43,136 nucleotides of DNA from Thiotrichales bacterium (GTDB lineage: Bacteria; Pseudomonadota; Gammaproteobacteria; HK1). The DNA lies in contig JAPOSC010000030.1 of the NCBI GenBank assembly GCA_026709935.1, forward strand, positions 1 to 43,136. Reading direction: 5' to 3'. The notes under the pieces were generated by a model. It ran no database searches and was not told the origin of the DNA. It was given only the letters and a program-made list of their open reading frames with translations. How positions within the stretch are numbered: position 1 is the first letter of the stretch; every line of letters begins with the position of its first letter. Shown here piece after piece: positions 1 through 8,254 of the stretch. The position numbers and the translations under genes are program-made.

Positions 1-37
1 TAGGCCGCACAGCTATCCTGGAGGCTCGCTAGAAAGA

Positions 38-117
38 GTGATGCCCCGGCCACCAACCAGGGCATCGGTCCAGCACTAGGGCCGGATAGCGACCCCGACA
101 AGCTGCGTATAGACGCA
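38..117 (+). ncRNA. Structured repeat element, copy 1 (putative RNA)
   Basis: An ~80-nt GC-rich segment about two-thirds identical to 4560-4637. It can form a perfect 7-bp stem (40-46 with 60-66). The loop bases CGGCC at 47-51 can pair with GGCCG at 80-84 as a pseudoknot. A 5-bp hairpin follows (104-108 with 113-117), then another small hairpin (AGGGA/TCCCT near 118-131). Both copies start with GTGA followed by YGCCCCGGC. It ends about 65 nt before the ORF at 184. The pairing is seen in sequence; its nature as an RNA, and the plus orientation, are inferred from the downstream genes. The window edge may cut off its upstream part. Confidence 0.45.
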
Positions 118-183
118 AGGGAATTCTCCCTCCTACAGCGGAGCTTGTCTAGCGCCCCCGGCCCCTCCCTGCGGAGGCATGAC

Positions 184-435
184 ATGTCCGTTTGCATCGC
201 CCGCGATACCATCAGCGGCTACCCGCCGAAGCGCGCCATGATCGTCCAGCGCGACCCCGACGCCCCGCCCCATCGGGACGGTGACCAATTCATCACCCCG
301 TGGAACTACGACTGCTTCCGCATCGCGGGGCCGCGTCACTGGCGGTCACAGCGGCGTTTCATGGACCAAGCCCAAGATCCGAAGTCAAACCTGAGCAAGT
401 GCCCTTGCGCTCCGCGTAGCGAAGGAATCCGGTAA
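184..435 (+). CDS. Small hypothetical protein (83 aa)
   Basis: The ATG at 184 has a good Shine-Dalgarno sequence (GGAGG at 173-177, 6-nt spacing). The start at 145 has no comparable site, so 184 is preferred. The first half is GC-rich with G/C-ending codons, unlike the AT-rich genes that follow. The protein has an aromatic, proline-rich centre (YPPKR, PWNYDCF) and a basic C-terminus. No family is recognised. Its TAA stop overlaps the next ATG (TAATG), suggesting coupled translation. It could be a remnant of a gene native to the GC-rich element rather than island cargo. Confidence 0.4.
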   Translation: MSVCIARDTISGYPPKRAMIVQRDPDAPPHRDGDQFITPWNYDCFRIAGPRHWRSQRRFMDQAQDPKSNLSKCPCAPRSEGIR

Positions 436-677
436 TGCCCTCGCTTTCAGAGATACGAACGCTCATGGATCTATTTACGCTTCTTATTTTGATGTTACCG
501 ACATGTAGTTGGTGGTGGGCTTCTTCGGTATTTAAGCGGATTGAGAAGGCACAAGAAGAAGGAGCCAATGTCGATATCGTATCAGCAATGAAAGTACAAA
601 GTGGATGGATCTCTCTGTCCTGCGTCCTTACAGGGATGGCTACTGCTTATCTGTACGTCATCAATCCGCCGGTTTAG
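435..677 (+). CDS. Small two-helix membrane protein (80 aa)
   Basis: It starts in the TAATG overlap with the previous ORF. Two hydrophobic stretches (about residues 12-33 and 57-76) flank a charged middle segment (FKRIEKAQEEGANVD), giving a likely hairpin in the inner membrane. Base composition is AT-richer than the chromosomal genes further right. No family is recognised. Lying first with its partner ahead of the helicase genes, it could anchor or signal for a cytoplasmic system, but that is inference. Confidence 0.5.
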   Translation: MPSLSEIRTLMDLFTLLILMLPTCSWWWASSVFKRIEKAQEEGANVDIVSAMKVQSGWISLSCVLTGMATAYLYVINPPV

Positions 678-747
678 AACGTATGCACATCATCTAATTC
701 CCTTGTGCTCCCGTGTAGCGATAGTTACTGACTGGAGGAAGCGGAGC

Positions 748-1179
748 ATGAAAGACGAAGATTCTATATTCGGATTCTCTAAGGAAGAATGGGAGCTTGG
801 AAAGAAGGTAGCCCGTAATGCAATGCTTAGTGCTGCCGTGCGAGAGAGGAGGGATAGTCTTCCGAATTTTACTATCACCTACTCGGAACTTGCTCCAAAG
901 ATAAACGCAAGAGCCACTGGATTCAATCTAAGGGCGCAAGATCGTCGTTTGTACTTGATGCTCGACCAGATCTCGACCGAGGAGCATAAAGCAGGACGGG
1001 GGATGTTGTCAGTCGTAGTAGTCCGTAAATCAGACGGAAGGCCGGGACACAAATTTTTCTATCTAGCAAAATCGCTAGGTCATGATACAGAAGACTACGA
1101 AGCATTCTGGCAAGCCGAGTTAAGTAAGGTCCATCAAGCGGTTTTGAAGTATCCCCACCAAGCTACAGCCATCGCCTGA
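748..1179 (+). CDS. Conserved protein of unknown function (143 aa)
   Basis: The ATG at 748 follows purine-rich GGAGG/GGAG sequence. The frame stays open further upstream (from 601), but that part overlaps the membrane ORF and reads poorly. The N-terminal third (RDSLPNFTITYSELAPKI) resembles a short helix-turn-helix-like segment. A conserved-looking core follows: DRRLYLMLDQISTEEH, then AGRGMLSVVVV, then PGHKFFYLAK, and a C-terminal FWQAEL region. I recall similar ~130-150-residue proteins of unknown function in many bacteria, but cannot name the family. It lies 100 bp upstream of the helicase gene, in the same direction. Confidence 0.6.
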   Translation: MKDEDSIFGFSKEEWELGKKVARNAMLSAAVRERRDSLPNFTITYSELAPKINARATGFNLRAQDRRLYLMLDQISTEEHKAGRGMLSVVVVRKSDGRPGHKFFYLAKSLGHDTEDYEAFWQAELSKVHQAVLKYPHQATAIA

Positions 1180-1282
1180 TGCACTTAAAAATGAGATACG
1201 TAACGAGTCTATCTATCTCTGTAGTACTACCTATGCTCGTACGAATCCACTCACAATAGCAACAATAATGGAATAACTAATC

Positions 1283-3139
1283 ATGGATAACAAGGACATC
1301 AAGCAGTTTTTCGAGGATACCGAAGTCTCGATTTACTCCAACGATTCACTGAGGGAGCCGCAGATAGAAGGGTATTTCGCTATACAGGAGCACTTTGAGG
1401 GTAGCAATGATCCCTGTTACGTCCAGCTTCCAGTCGGTTGCGGCAAAACAGGTCTCATGGGGATTTCGCCGTTTGGTATCGCTAAGGGGCGGGTTCTGAT
1501 CATTGCGCCGAACCTCACCGTTCGAGACAACATCTATCGCGAATTGAACGTTACCAGTTCGGATTGTTTCTATTCCAAGAGAGGAGTCCTTGACCCGAAA
1601 AATGGTCCCTACCTTGCAGAACTGAGACCGGGAGCGAACATCCACGACTGCGATGACGCTCACATCGTAGTCACCAATATTCAGCAATTTTCCAGAGCTC
1701 AAAGCCGCTGGTATGAGATTCTACCGGCGGACTACTTCGACATGATCCTAGTGGACGAAGGACACCACAATGTAGCAGAAACGTGGAGTCGTCTTTTTAA
1801 GTACTTTGCAATGGCGAAAGTAGTATCGTTTACAGCAACTCCAATGCGGTCGGACGGGCAAGTAGTTTCAGGAACTCGCGTGTATAAATTCGGGTATACA
1901 CGGTCGATGTTCATGGGATTTATTTCGCAAATCGACGCGCTATTCGTAAAGCCTACTGAGATCACGTTTACCGCCAAAGGTGAGACTAGAACGCTCGGTA
2001 TATCTGAGATCTTGGAGATGCGGGAGAAGGACTGGTTCAGTCGGGATATAGCTATGTCCGAGGAGTGCAATCGTAGCGTAGTGAATGCGTCGATTCATCA
2101 ACTCAACGAGATGAGCAAACTCGGTAAGCCGCGACAGATCATTGCAGTCGCATGCTCGATTCGGCATGCGACGCAGGTCGCAGTACTGTACAGGGAGCTA
2201 GGCCTAAAGGTAGAAGTTCTGCACAGTCGACTGAGCGTTGAAGAACGCGAGCGAATTGAAATGACTCTGCGGAACGGTATCACAGATGTAGTTGTGCAGG
2301 TGAATATTCTAGGAGAAGGATATGATTTGCCGACTCTTTGCGTTGCAGCAGTCTTTCGGCCGTACCGCAGCCTTTCTCCATACGTGCAGTTCGTTGGCCG
2401 CATCTTGCGACTAGCCCAGCCGGACATACCCCATTCTCCGGCAAACCGTGTGTGTCTCGTCTCACATGTAGGACTCAATGACGATAGATTGTGGGATGAC
2501 TTCAAAAACTTCGATAAAGATGACAAAGAGTTCTTTCAGGAATATTTGCAAGATGTTGACGATCTTGAGATAGATGGAGATGGGAATGCACAGCCGCAGC
2601 TTACGCTTCGTCCGTTTATGCGTGTTCTCAGTGAAACAGTCGAGAACTATCAGAAACAGGGGTATTTGAATTTCGTGGATGACGTCATGATTAATGACTT
2701 TTTCGAAACGATTCGGGCCAAAGGATTCGAGCCTTCAGAGTTCGGTGTAACAGAAGATATGGTTAGGATGCGACTCAAGGCTGCACAGGATGAAAGGCAA
2801 ATTCCAGCCTACAATCCGATCATACAGCCGCAAAAGCGGCGCGAGGCACTGAAGAAGCGGTTGCAACAGGAATCGCGATCGATTGCAAATATCGTTCTCA
2901 ATCGTTTGGAGTTGCAGCATCGTGGTCGGGATCTACTGAGGGCTTTTCGCGGAGAGCACAATACGGGAATCATGATTCGTCTGGCGAGCGCAGAGCAGAA
3001 TAAGGTCATGAACTTAGAGGCAGGAGAGCGCCAAAACGCTACAATCGATCAGCTTCAATCGGCTATTTCTGCATCTGCTGATATCGCTGATAGGCTAACC
3101 GGTCTCGTTAGGAGGGCGCTAAACGATGCCGCGTCTTAA
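1283..3139 (+). CDS. SF2 DEAD/DEAH-type helicase (RadD/type III restriction-like)
   Basis: A 618-residue superfamily 2 nucleic-acid helicase or translocase. Visible motifs are Walker A PVGCGKT (about 50-56), motif II DEGH (158-161), motif III SFTATP (182-187), motif IV-V regions including LGEGYD, and motif VI QFVGRILR (369-376). This order is typical of ResIII/RadD-type ATPases. The C-terminal ~200 residues are acidic then basic and carry no nuclease motif I can see. The start is ATG with only a weak ribosome site. The stop overlaps the small ORF at 3126, so the two are probably made together. The gene is AT-richer than core genes, as expected for acquired DNA. A role in DNA repair or phage defence is inferred from class and setting only. 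Confidence 0.85.
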   Translation: MDNKDIKQFFEDTEVSIYSNDSLREPQIEGYFAIQEHFEGSNDPCYVQLPVGCGKTGLMGISPFGIAKGRVLIIAPNLTVRDNIYRELNVTSSDCFYSKRGVLDPKNGPYLAELRPGANIHDCDDAHIVVTNIQQFSRAQSRWYEILPADYFDMILVDEGHHNVAETWSRLFKYFAMAKVVSFTATPMRSDGQVVSGTRVYKFGYTRSMFMGFISQIDALFVKPTEITFTAKGETRTLGISEILEMREKDWFSRDIAMSEECNRSVVNASIHQLNEMSKLGKPRQIIAVACSIRHATQVAVLYRELGLKVEVLHSRLSVEERERIEMTLRNGITDVVVQVNILGEGYDLPTLCVAAVFRPYRSLSPYVQFVGRILRLAQPDIPHSPANRVCLVSHVGLNDDRLWDDFKNFDKDDKEFFQEYLQDVDDLEIDGDGNAQPQLTLRPFMRVLSETVENYQKQGYLNFVDDVMINDFFETIRAKGFEPSEFGVTEDMVRMRLKAAQDERQIPAYNPIIQPQKRREALKKRLQQESRSIANIVLNRLELQHRGRDLLRAFRGEHNTGIMIRLASAEQNKVMNLEAGERQNATIDQLQSAISASADIADRLTGLVRRALNDAAS

Positions 3140-3356
3140 ACAAATAGTGAAGCGCGGTGAAGTTGAGGTCGCGAAGCGACGACGGATTTGTAAGTTTTCA
3201 AGAGCTTCCATAGGAATGGGTGAGTCATGTCTCGTTATCCGCGAAGGTCAGAATCGATTTACGTATTGTCGAGACACAAGTCTTGAGATGATTAGGCAAG
3301 CGCGCGAGCGGCTAGACGAACTGGAAGGAGCGCTGAATATAGATGAAGACGAATGA
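3126..3356 (+). CDS. Small Cys-containing protein coupled to helicase (76 aa)
   Basis: It overlaps the helicase end by 14 nt in another frame, which points to translational coupling. The basic N-terminus (about residues 1-21) leads into a compact core with Cys at about 22, 35 and 48 and a MGESCLVI turn. This loosely resembles a zinc-binding fold such as a PARP-type finger, though the full ligand set is not evident. The C-terminus is helical and acidic (ARERLDELEGALNIDEDE). No family is assigned. The fused arrangement suggests it is a subunit or regulator of the helicase. Confidence 0.6.
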   Translation: MPRLKQIVKRGEVEVAKRRRICKFSRASIGMGESCLVIREGQNRFTYCRDTSLEMIRQARERLDELEGALNIDEDE

Positions 3357-3387
3357 AGGATTCAGCTATAAGCAATAGTAAATCGAT

Positions 3388-4107
3388 TCAACGGGCTCCC
3401 CTAATCTCACGGGAAGATTTGATATATAAATCCTTCCAGATTTGCGCTTCCTCGATCCCCTGCTCGATGTAAGGCCTCATGCGAAGGTAGTATGAATGCT
3501 GTCCATCTAATCTACTTCCAGGGTACTCAAGACGGTAATCGAGAAGAACTTTCTTGCTTATCTCAATCCGAGAGGCGCACTCTTCTTTCGGCATTATATC
3601 AAATACATCAGTCAATATGATCAGATCCTTTACGGCTTTCAGCACCTTATCGTGCTCGACCAAAAACTCCGCCCTCTCTGCCCTGCGCTCCGCCTTGAAT
3701 CTCTCTATTCTCGCCTCCGCTTCCCTCCGTGCTTCCTTCCGCAGCAAATTGTTCAATGCACTCCGCCCTGCCTCAGCGGCCATCTCACTCTCGATCGACT
3801 CCCGTAGAGCCTGCTCCTTCTCCGCCAGTGCTTCGGCTATCGCACTATCTTGCGAGGAATCACAGCCCCTCATACTAGGAGTTACCGGAGCCTCTAGTAT
3901 GGCCTCCTCTACCAATCGCTCCAACTGCTTAATTTGAGAGAGAAGATCCCGTAAAAATTCAAAATGACGGAAAACTAGTATTTTCTCGATAATCTCACGA
4001 TTCAGTCTGTCCTCAAGCTCATTGATCCTCGCTACTAGATCTCCGCGCGAGATCGAGGGCATGGTGTAGCTTGGAGTGCGTGAACTTAAAGATTTGACCT
4101 TGCTCAC
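3388..4107 (-). CDS. Coiled-coil protein of unknown function (239 aa)
   Basis: Convergent with the helicase-linked ORF, 31 bp apart. The start is probably GTG at 4107; ATG at 4062 is an alternative without a better ribosome site. Residues about 20-75 and 90-165 are heptad-like and rich in E, K, R, A and L (for example KEARREAEARIERFKAERR), giving a long coiled coil. The C-terminal ~70 residues look globular (YLRMRPYIEQGIEEAQIWKDLY). No signal peptide or membrane segment is seen and no family is recognised. Orientation suggests an independent transcript from the 4108-4260 gap. Confidence 0.65.
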   Translation of the reverse strand: MSKVKSLSSRTPSYTMPSISRGDLVARINELEDRLNREIIEKILVFRHFEFLRDLLSQIKQLERLVEEAILEAPVTPSMRGCDSSQDSAIAEALAEKEQALRESIESEMAAEAGRSALNNLLRKEARREAEARIERFKAERRAERAEFLVEHDKVLKAVKDLIILTDVFDIMPKEECASRIEISKKVLLDYRLEYPGSRLDGQHSYYLRMRPYIEQGIEEAQIWKDLYIKSSREIRGAR

Positions 4108-4261
4108 GCCGCCACCGCCAGCGAAGCCGCGGTGTAGTGTAATGCAGCATCTTTTATCACTGTTGTTACTTTTGCGTTAGTAGTAGGCGAGCTAGGTTCT
4201 GTCGCGCTCTTGCGACTCGACCCGCTATAAGGCTTATCATCCTCTCTCCTAGCAAATTATC

Positions 4262-4559
4262 CGTCAATCGATCTCCGGGGAGGCGGTGCAAGATGAGATC
4301 GGCTCGCCTCTGTTGACGACCGTCACCGGTGCTGAGCGCCGCCGCGACCCTGACCGCGTGCCAAGGGGGGCAGTAGCCGACCCCGGCGTTCGGGCCGTCT
4401 CCGGCTCCCTCCCCCGGCCAATGGCTGAATCAGCCATCTCTCTAGCCCTAGCGGAGGCCTCGGGGGGGTAGGCTGCCTCCTCTGGGAGCCCCTCGCGCCC
4501 CGTGGGGATTGACTCCCCCTCCTGACGCGAGCTAGCCTCCGAAATGTGCTCCATGGGGG
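4262..4559 (+). ncRNA. Large foldable GC-rich region, putative structured RNA
   Basis: A GC-rich gene-free stretch inside AT-rich surroundings, packed with inverted repeats. At 4262-4318 an outer stem (CGTCAA with TTGACG at 4313-4318) closes two crossing stems: CGATCTC 4269-4275 with GAGATCG 4295-4301, and GAGGCG 4280-4285 with CGCCTC 4305-4310. That is a closed pseudoknot. Further on are AGCCG/CGGCT flanking a CCCG/CGGG hairpin (about 4376-4405), a perfect 7-bp hairpin at 4421-4437, and CTCGCG/CGCGAG around 4491-4531. It runs straight into element copy 2. Strand is inferred from the downstream GTPase gene. A 96-residue minus ORF here is low-complexity and not credited. Confidence 0.45.
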
Positions 4560-4660
4560 GTGACGCCCCGGCTGGACCTAGGGCATCGGTACGACCCCAA
4601 GGCCGGAAGACAACCCTGACGAACTGCGTGTCAACGCCTCCGTCCTTCTGCGTACGGGGG
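4560..4660 (+). ncRNA. Structured repeat element, copy 2 (putative RNA)
   Basis: Homologous to 38-117. The same fold is available: a stem 4562-4568 with 4581-4587 (one C-A mismatch), pseudoknot CGGCT 4569-4573 with GGCCG 4601-4605 (a C-to-T change kept as a G-T wobble), and a GCGT/ACGC hairpin 4626-4629 with 4634-4637 whose four-base loop differs from copy 1. A further 7-bp stem (4637-4643 with 4654-4660) follows. It ends ~70 nt before the GTPase ATG. Stems change less than loops between copies, which suggests selection on structure. Confidence 0.45.
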
Positions 4661-4727
4661 GAAAATCTCTCACAGTTTGAGGCTATATCGAGCCTCTAAT
4701 GCGTAAGACAAATATAGGTAGATAGAA

Positions 4728-7418
4728 ATGCTTGAAGACGACTTCAAAAAGACCCTCGAAGATCTTAATGCCGCAGTCGAAGCTCTAGGACTTCCAAGGT
4801 CACTTTCAATACTGAGTATCAGTGAAGATCTACTAAATCTCCCTGAAACTACACGGGGATATGTAAAACGGTACGACGCATGGAATCACCTTCAGAATAT
4901 AGCTAAATCGATTCCTGATTTGATCCACCAGTCCGATAGCATCGCCTTAGTAGGATTTCTCGGTCATTTTAGTTCCGGGAAATCGAGCCTTATAAATGCA
5001 CTACTTGATATCACTGATAGTGAGAATGCAAGCTATAAGCGAGAGGTAGGTCGGCATCCTACGGATACTGGGATAACCCTGATCACTCATCAAGATCATG
5101 AGAATTTAGTCAAAAACTCTAGATACACAACTATAGATAAAATCGACGTAGTATGCGGGCCTAACTCAGATTTCCTCAGACATGCAACCTTAGTTGATAC
5201 GCCAGGCTTAGGGAACGAGGATGCTGAGCATGATATTGTGACAAGATTCCTCCACCTCTGTCATGTGCTTGTGATAACAATCGATGGTCGTCGCCCGTTT
5301 GCTGATAAGAATAAGGATTTTGAGTTACTCGATATAGCATTCAATAAACTTGCAGATATTCCCAAGATCCTCGTCGTCACTAGCGCAGAAGAATTTCTAA
5401 TATCGCGTACTGCTGATTTTGAAACTGGATGGCAAGAGCACGAATCGGATGGATTTTGGCGTGAGGCCGTAGAGAGATTGAGAGACGATTCCAGATTTCA
5501 AGATCACATCAATGTGTTTGAAGATACGCCTCGGGTCTTCGTCGATTCAAAGGAAGGATTCCGAATTTCCCAAGTTCGAGAACGTATTCTCCCCATTGTC
5601 CAAGATAATGCACAACGCTCGCGAGCAAGGCAGGCTCAGTATAGGTATGTTCTAGAAACTTCCACGGAATCACTTAATGTCCTACTCAGTTACATTTCAG
5701 AGAGGAGTGACAAATTTGACCGCTTACTCAATGACGCGCAACAACGTGCAGAGGAAACTAATACAGCAGTGAAAGAGATTCTTGAATCTCTAGAAAGATC
5801 ATTCCTTCGTGCTAAAAATGAATTACGAGAATTTCGAAAAAATATACCAGATAGCAATTTTGACTTTTATTCGAATTTGATAATGCGAGCGGCAAGTGAA
5901 AATCAAAATCCAATAATTCAAAGATCCGAAAAGAGAATCCGGAATGCTTTAGAGAAACAAACTAGTGACGCTAGAAACGATACTTGGAATCGCGTAATAA
6001 GTTATTACAAGGCTCGGACTCGGCCCATTTTCTCGAATACTAAAAATGACCTTCGTGCTGATAAATTGATTAGCTTGTCGATTGATATAGATAGCTCTGA
6101 AAAAAATCTAATCTCTAATGCAATTAAGAATGCGAAAAAAATACTAAGATCTACGCATCAGCAACACATGGTGCTACTTAAAGAGCTTATACGCTACCTA
6201 GAAGATGGCAAGGAATCTGCTCAGATCTTATTCGTAACTGGATCTATTCGGATTGCTCTTGATAACTTTCAAGATACACATGACGATAGTATTCGATCTT
6301 TTTGCTCATACTTCGCTACACCTACCTCAAGGGATCTCTTACAGGAACATATAGATGTTAAGTACAACGAATTAGAGAAACAGGATGATGAGCCTGAATC
6401 TATTCGAGCATTAGAGTATCAACAGTTTAAGCAGATTCTAAAGAATAGTAGAATATGTAGAGAAAAACTCCAGAAACTTCGCCAAAATGAGCCTGAAGAT
6501 TTGGATGAACTTATAAATTTAGATAGCGATTGGATTTCTGAAGAAACACAATTCAATGATAATCTCGGTTATTACCTAGAAAATCATATTAGAGTTATAT
6601 ATAGAAGACGAATTGAAAATTTCATTTCGCATATATCAGAATATACTGATTTTTCTGTGAAAAATTTAGAAGAAGAGAAATCGCTTTCTACAAACTCGAA
6701 TCGCCAAAATCTCAAGAAAGCTTTCAAAGATATTGTTGATCTAGTCAAGAGTTTAGCGTTATTTATTGTAATAATATCAGTCGGTATATTTACTATCGAT
6801 ATCTTACTCAATTACTTCATTTCAGCAGGGATTTTTAGACCATACAATCTACACATGTCAGTAATAGGCAATCTTATAGCTATTGCGATCGCAGCATTGG
6901 TTCCGTATATGTTTTTTGATTTAAAGAGGCGAAATGTCATCAAAATGATAGCGTCGGCATGGTCCGTAATGAAATCAGTGTTACCTGCTATATACTCATC
7001 ATTTAGAAAAAAGAAGAACAAGGAATTTGCCGCAAAACTAGAGAAGGAATTTAATGCTTCTTACGATATACTCATTAGTGATTTAGGAAACATGCAGTTT
7101 ACATTAGATCAAGCTATCGCTACCGGCACATTGAAATGGCTAAGAGAAAAGTCTTCTTCATTTGAGAAAGATGAATTCATGCGAAAAAACATACATGCAG
7201 CAATTTCTTCTCGGAGTGAGATATTAGATACATTTATCTCAACACTTGACAATCACTTAGAAGAAATCCCTAGAGATTTAGATAGTAATTCCGAGAGAAT
7301 CAAGGGACACGCAATTGAAAAGTATATATCGAAAATTCAAAAAGAGGCAGAATCAGTGAGAAAGGTTAGAGGAGATGTCGAAAAAGCAGTCGCAATCGCA
7401 AGACGTCTTTTTCAGTGA
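4728..7418 (+). CDS. Dynamin-like large GTPase, membrane-anchored
   Basis: An 896-residue protein with an N-terminal dynamin-type GTPase domain: G1 GHFSSGKSS (79-87), a G2 threonine near 113-117 (TDTGIT), G3 DTPG (157-160). The G4 position reads VVTSAEEF rather than the usual T/N-K-x-D, which is unusual. A long helical, charged stalk fills about residues 300-660. Two hydrophobic segments follow (about 673-700 and 715-735), then more helix to the end. Bacterial dynamin-like proteins bind and remodel membranes, and several take part in phage defence. No second dynamin gene is adjacent, so it may act alone or as a homo-oligomer. It is among the most AT-rich genes here. A 6-bp hairpin (4679-4684 with 4691-4696) lies between the putative RNA and the start codon. 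Confidence 0.85.
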   Translation: MLEDDFKKTLEDLNAAVEALGLPRSLSILSISEDLLNLPETTRGYVKRYDAWNHLQNIAKSIPDLIHQSDSIALVGFLGHFSSGKSSLINALLDITDSENASYKREVGRHPTDTGITLITHQDHENLVKNSRYTTIDKIDVVCGPNSDFLRHATLVDTPGLGNEDAEHDIVTRFLHLCHVLVITIDGRRPFADKNKDFELLDIAFNKLADIPKILVVTSAEEFLISRTADFETGWQEHESDGFWREAVERLRDDSRFQDHINVFEDTPRVFVDSKEGFRISQVRERILPIVQDNAQRSRARQAQYRYVLETSTESLNVLLSYISERSDKFDRLLNDAQQRAEETNTAVKEILESLERSFLRAKNELREFRKNIPDSNFDFYSNLIMRAASENQNPIIQRSEKRIRNALEKQTSDARNDTWNRVISYYKARTRPIFSNTKNDLRADKLISLSIDIDSSEKNLISNAIKNAKKILRSTHQQHMVLLKELIRYLEDGKESAQILFVTGSIRIALDNFQDTHDDSIRSFCSYFATPTSRDLLQEHIDVKYNELEKQDDEPESIRALEYQQFKQILKNSRICREKLQKLRQNEPEDLDELINLDSDWISEETQFNDNLGYYLENHIRVIYRRRIENFISHISEYTDFSVKNLEEEKSLSTNSNRQNLKKAFKDIVDLVKSLALFIVIISVGIFTIDILLNYFISAGIFRPYNLHMSVIGNLIAIAIAALVPYMFFDLKRRNVIKMIASAWSVMKSVLPAIYSSFRKKKNKEFAAKLEKEFNASYDILISDLGNMQFTLDQAIATGTLKWLREKSSSFEKDEFMRKNIHAAISSRSEILDTFISTLDNHLEEIPRDLDSNSERIKGHAIEKYISKIQKEAESVRKVRGDVEKAVAIARRLFQ

Positions 7419-7443
7419 ATGCACTTGATTCCACTAGCTTCCC

Positions 7444-7854
7444 TCAGGAAACATTCGACTTAGGTACTGTCTCAAGTTCATTGAACAGTTTGTCTTCGAA
7501 TTCAATCTTTTTCGGGTGATCGTCCGGCAAATCGAACATCATGAGAAGCAGGCCAGCAAGGTGAGGGATTCTCCACGGGAGGCTCGTCCGAACTTCGAGT
7601 TCGTTTAGCACCGCAAGTGCCGCAGCAGATGAAGGCGTCCAGTCTTGGGGAAGTGAAACTGAAGTGCTATTGCCCAACTCTTGCTCACCCTCGGGATCTG
7701 TCTTGATCTGGCGGACCATCCCCTGAGCTATCTCTACAAGCGAGGCATCATCAAGGTTCTTGACTATATCCTCAGTTAGGGCTTTACCCGATTCACCTAG
7801 TTCCGCATCGGAACATGAGGTAAGTTCCCGCGTCGATGGCGTGACATTCGTCAT
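7444..7854 (-). CDS. Hypothetical acidic protein (136 aa)
   Basis: ATG at 7854 with GGAG about 8 nt upstream. The protein is acidic and probably helical, with a Ser/Thr-rich N-terminus. The WRIPHLAGLLLMMFDLP segment (about 95-110) is hydrophobic but short for a membrane helix. No family is recognised. It converges on the dynamin-like gene (25 bp between stops) and diverges from the ORF at 7883 with only 28 bp between, so any promoters must overlap coding sequence. Confidence 0.6.
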   Translation of the reverse strand: MTNVTPSTRELTSCSDAELGESGKALTEDIVKNLDDASLVEIAQGMVRQIKTDPEGEQELGNSTSVSLPQDWTPSSAAALAVLNELEVRTSLPWRIPHLAGLLLMMFDLPDDHPKKIEFEDKLFNELETVPKSNVS

Positions 7855-7882
7855 CGTTCATTCTCCAAAAGAGAAATCTACT

Positions 7883-8155
7883 ATGCCCAATGTTCGAGTA
7901 GTACCCGTCAAAGACACGGTTCCTGCATCTGCAACGAATCCCACACTCCTCAGTATCTCAGTCGAGGGCGTCTCCCATGACTCCAAGGAGGTTGAACTCA
8001 ACCTGAAATACAAAGGGATTCAAGATAAGCCCGTGCTTATCTCTCTACCTCTCGCACTGGAATTGTCACGCGCCCTCCGCGAGGCCGTGAGTACCTACCT
8101 GAACGACGACGAGATTCTGGAGGAGCTTCAGCCTCCAACCCCTGAAACGGAATGA
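7883..8155 (+). CDS. Small hypothetical protein (90 aa)
   Basis: The ATG at 7883 follows GAGA with 8-nt spacing. The frame is open back to 7760, but that part overlaps the minus-strand gene. The product reads as a beta-rich N-terminal half (LLSISVEGV, VELNLKY, PVLISLPL) followed by a helix (LALELSRALREAVSTYL) and an acidic, proline-rich tail. No family is known to me. Confidence 0.55.
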   Translation: MPNVRVVPVKDTVPASATNPTLLSISVEGVSHDSKEVELNLKYKGIQDKPVLISLPLALELSRALREAVSTYLNDDEILEELQPPTPETE

Positions 8156-8254
8156 CGTTACCGGGGAAATTCTTTTGCAACCAAACACTTAACACGCTCG
8201 GCGGATGATCAGATGTTAGTTGCCGCGATAACCCCCTCATTTTGCTCTGGAATT

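Noticed and set aside
4264..4554. 96-codon minus-strand ORF in the foldable region
   Set aside because: Low-complexity P/R/E/S product, no ribosome site; the inverted repeats explain the region better.
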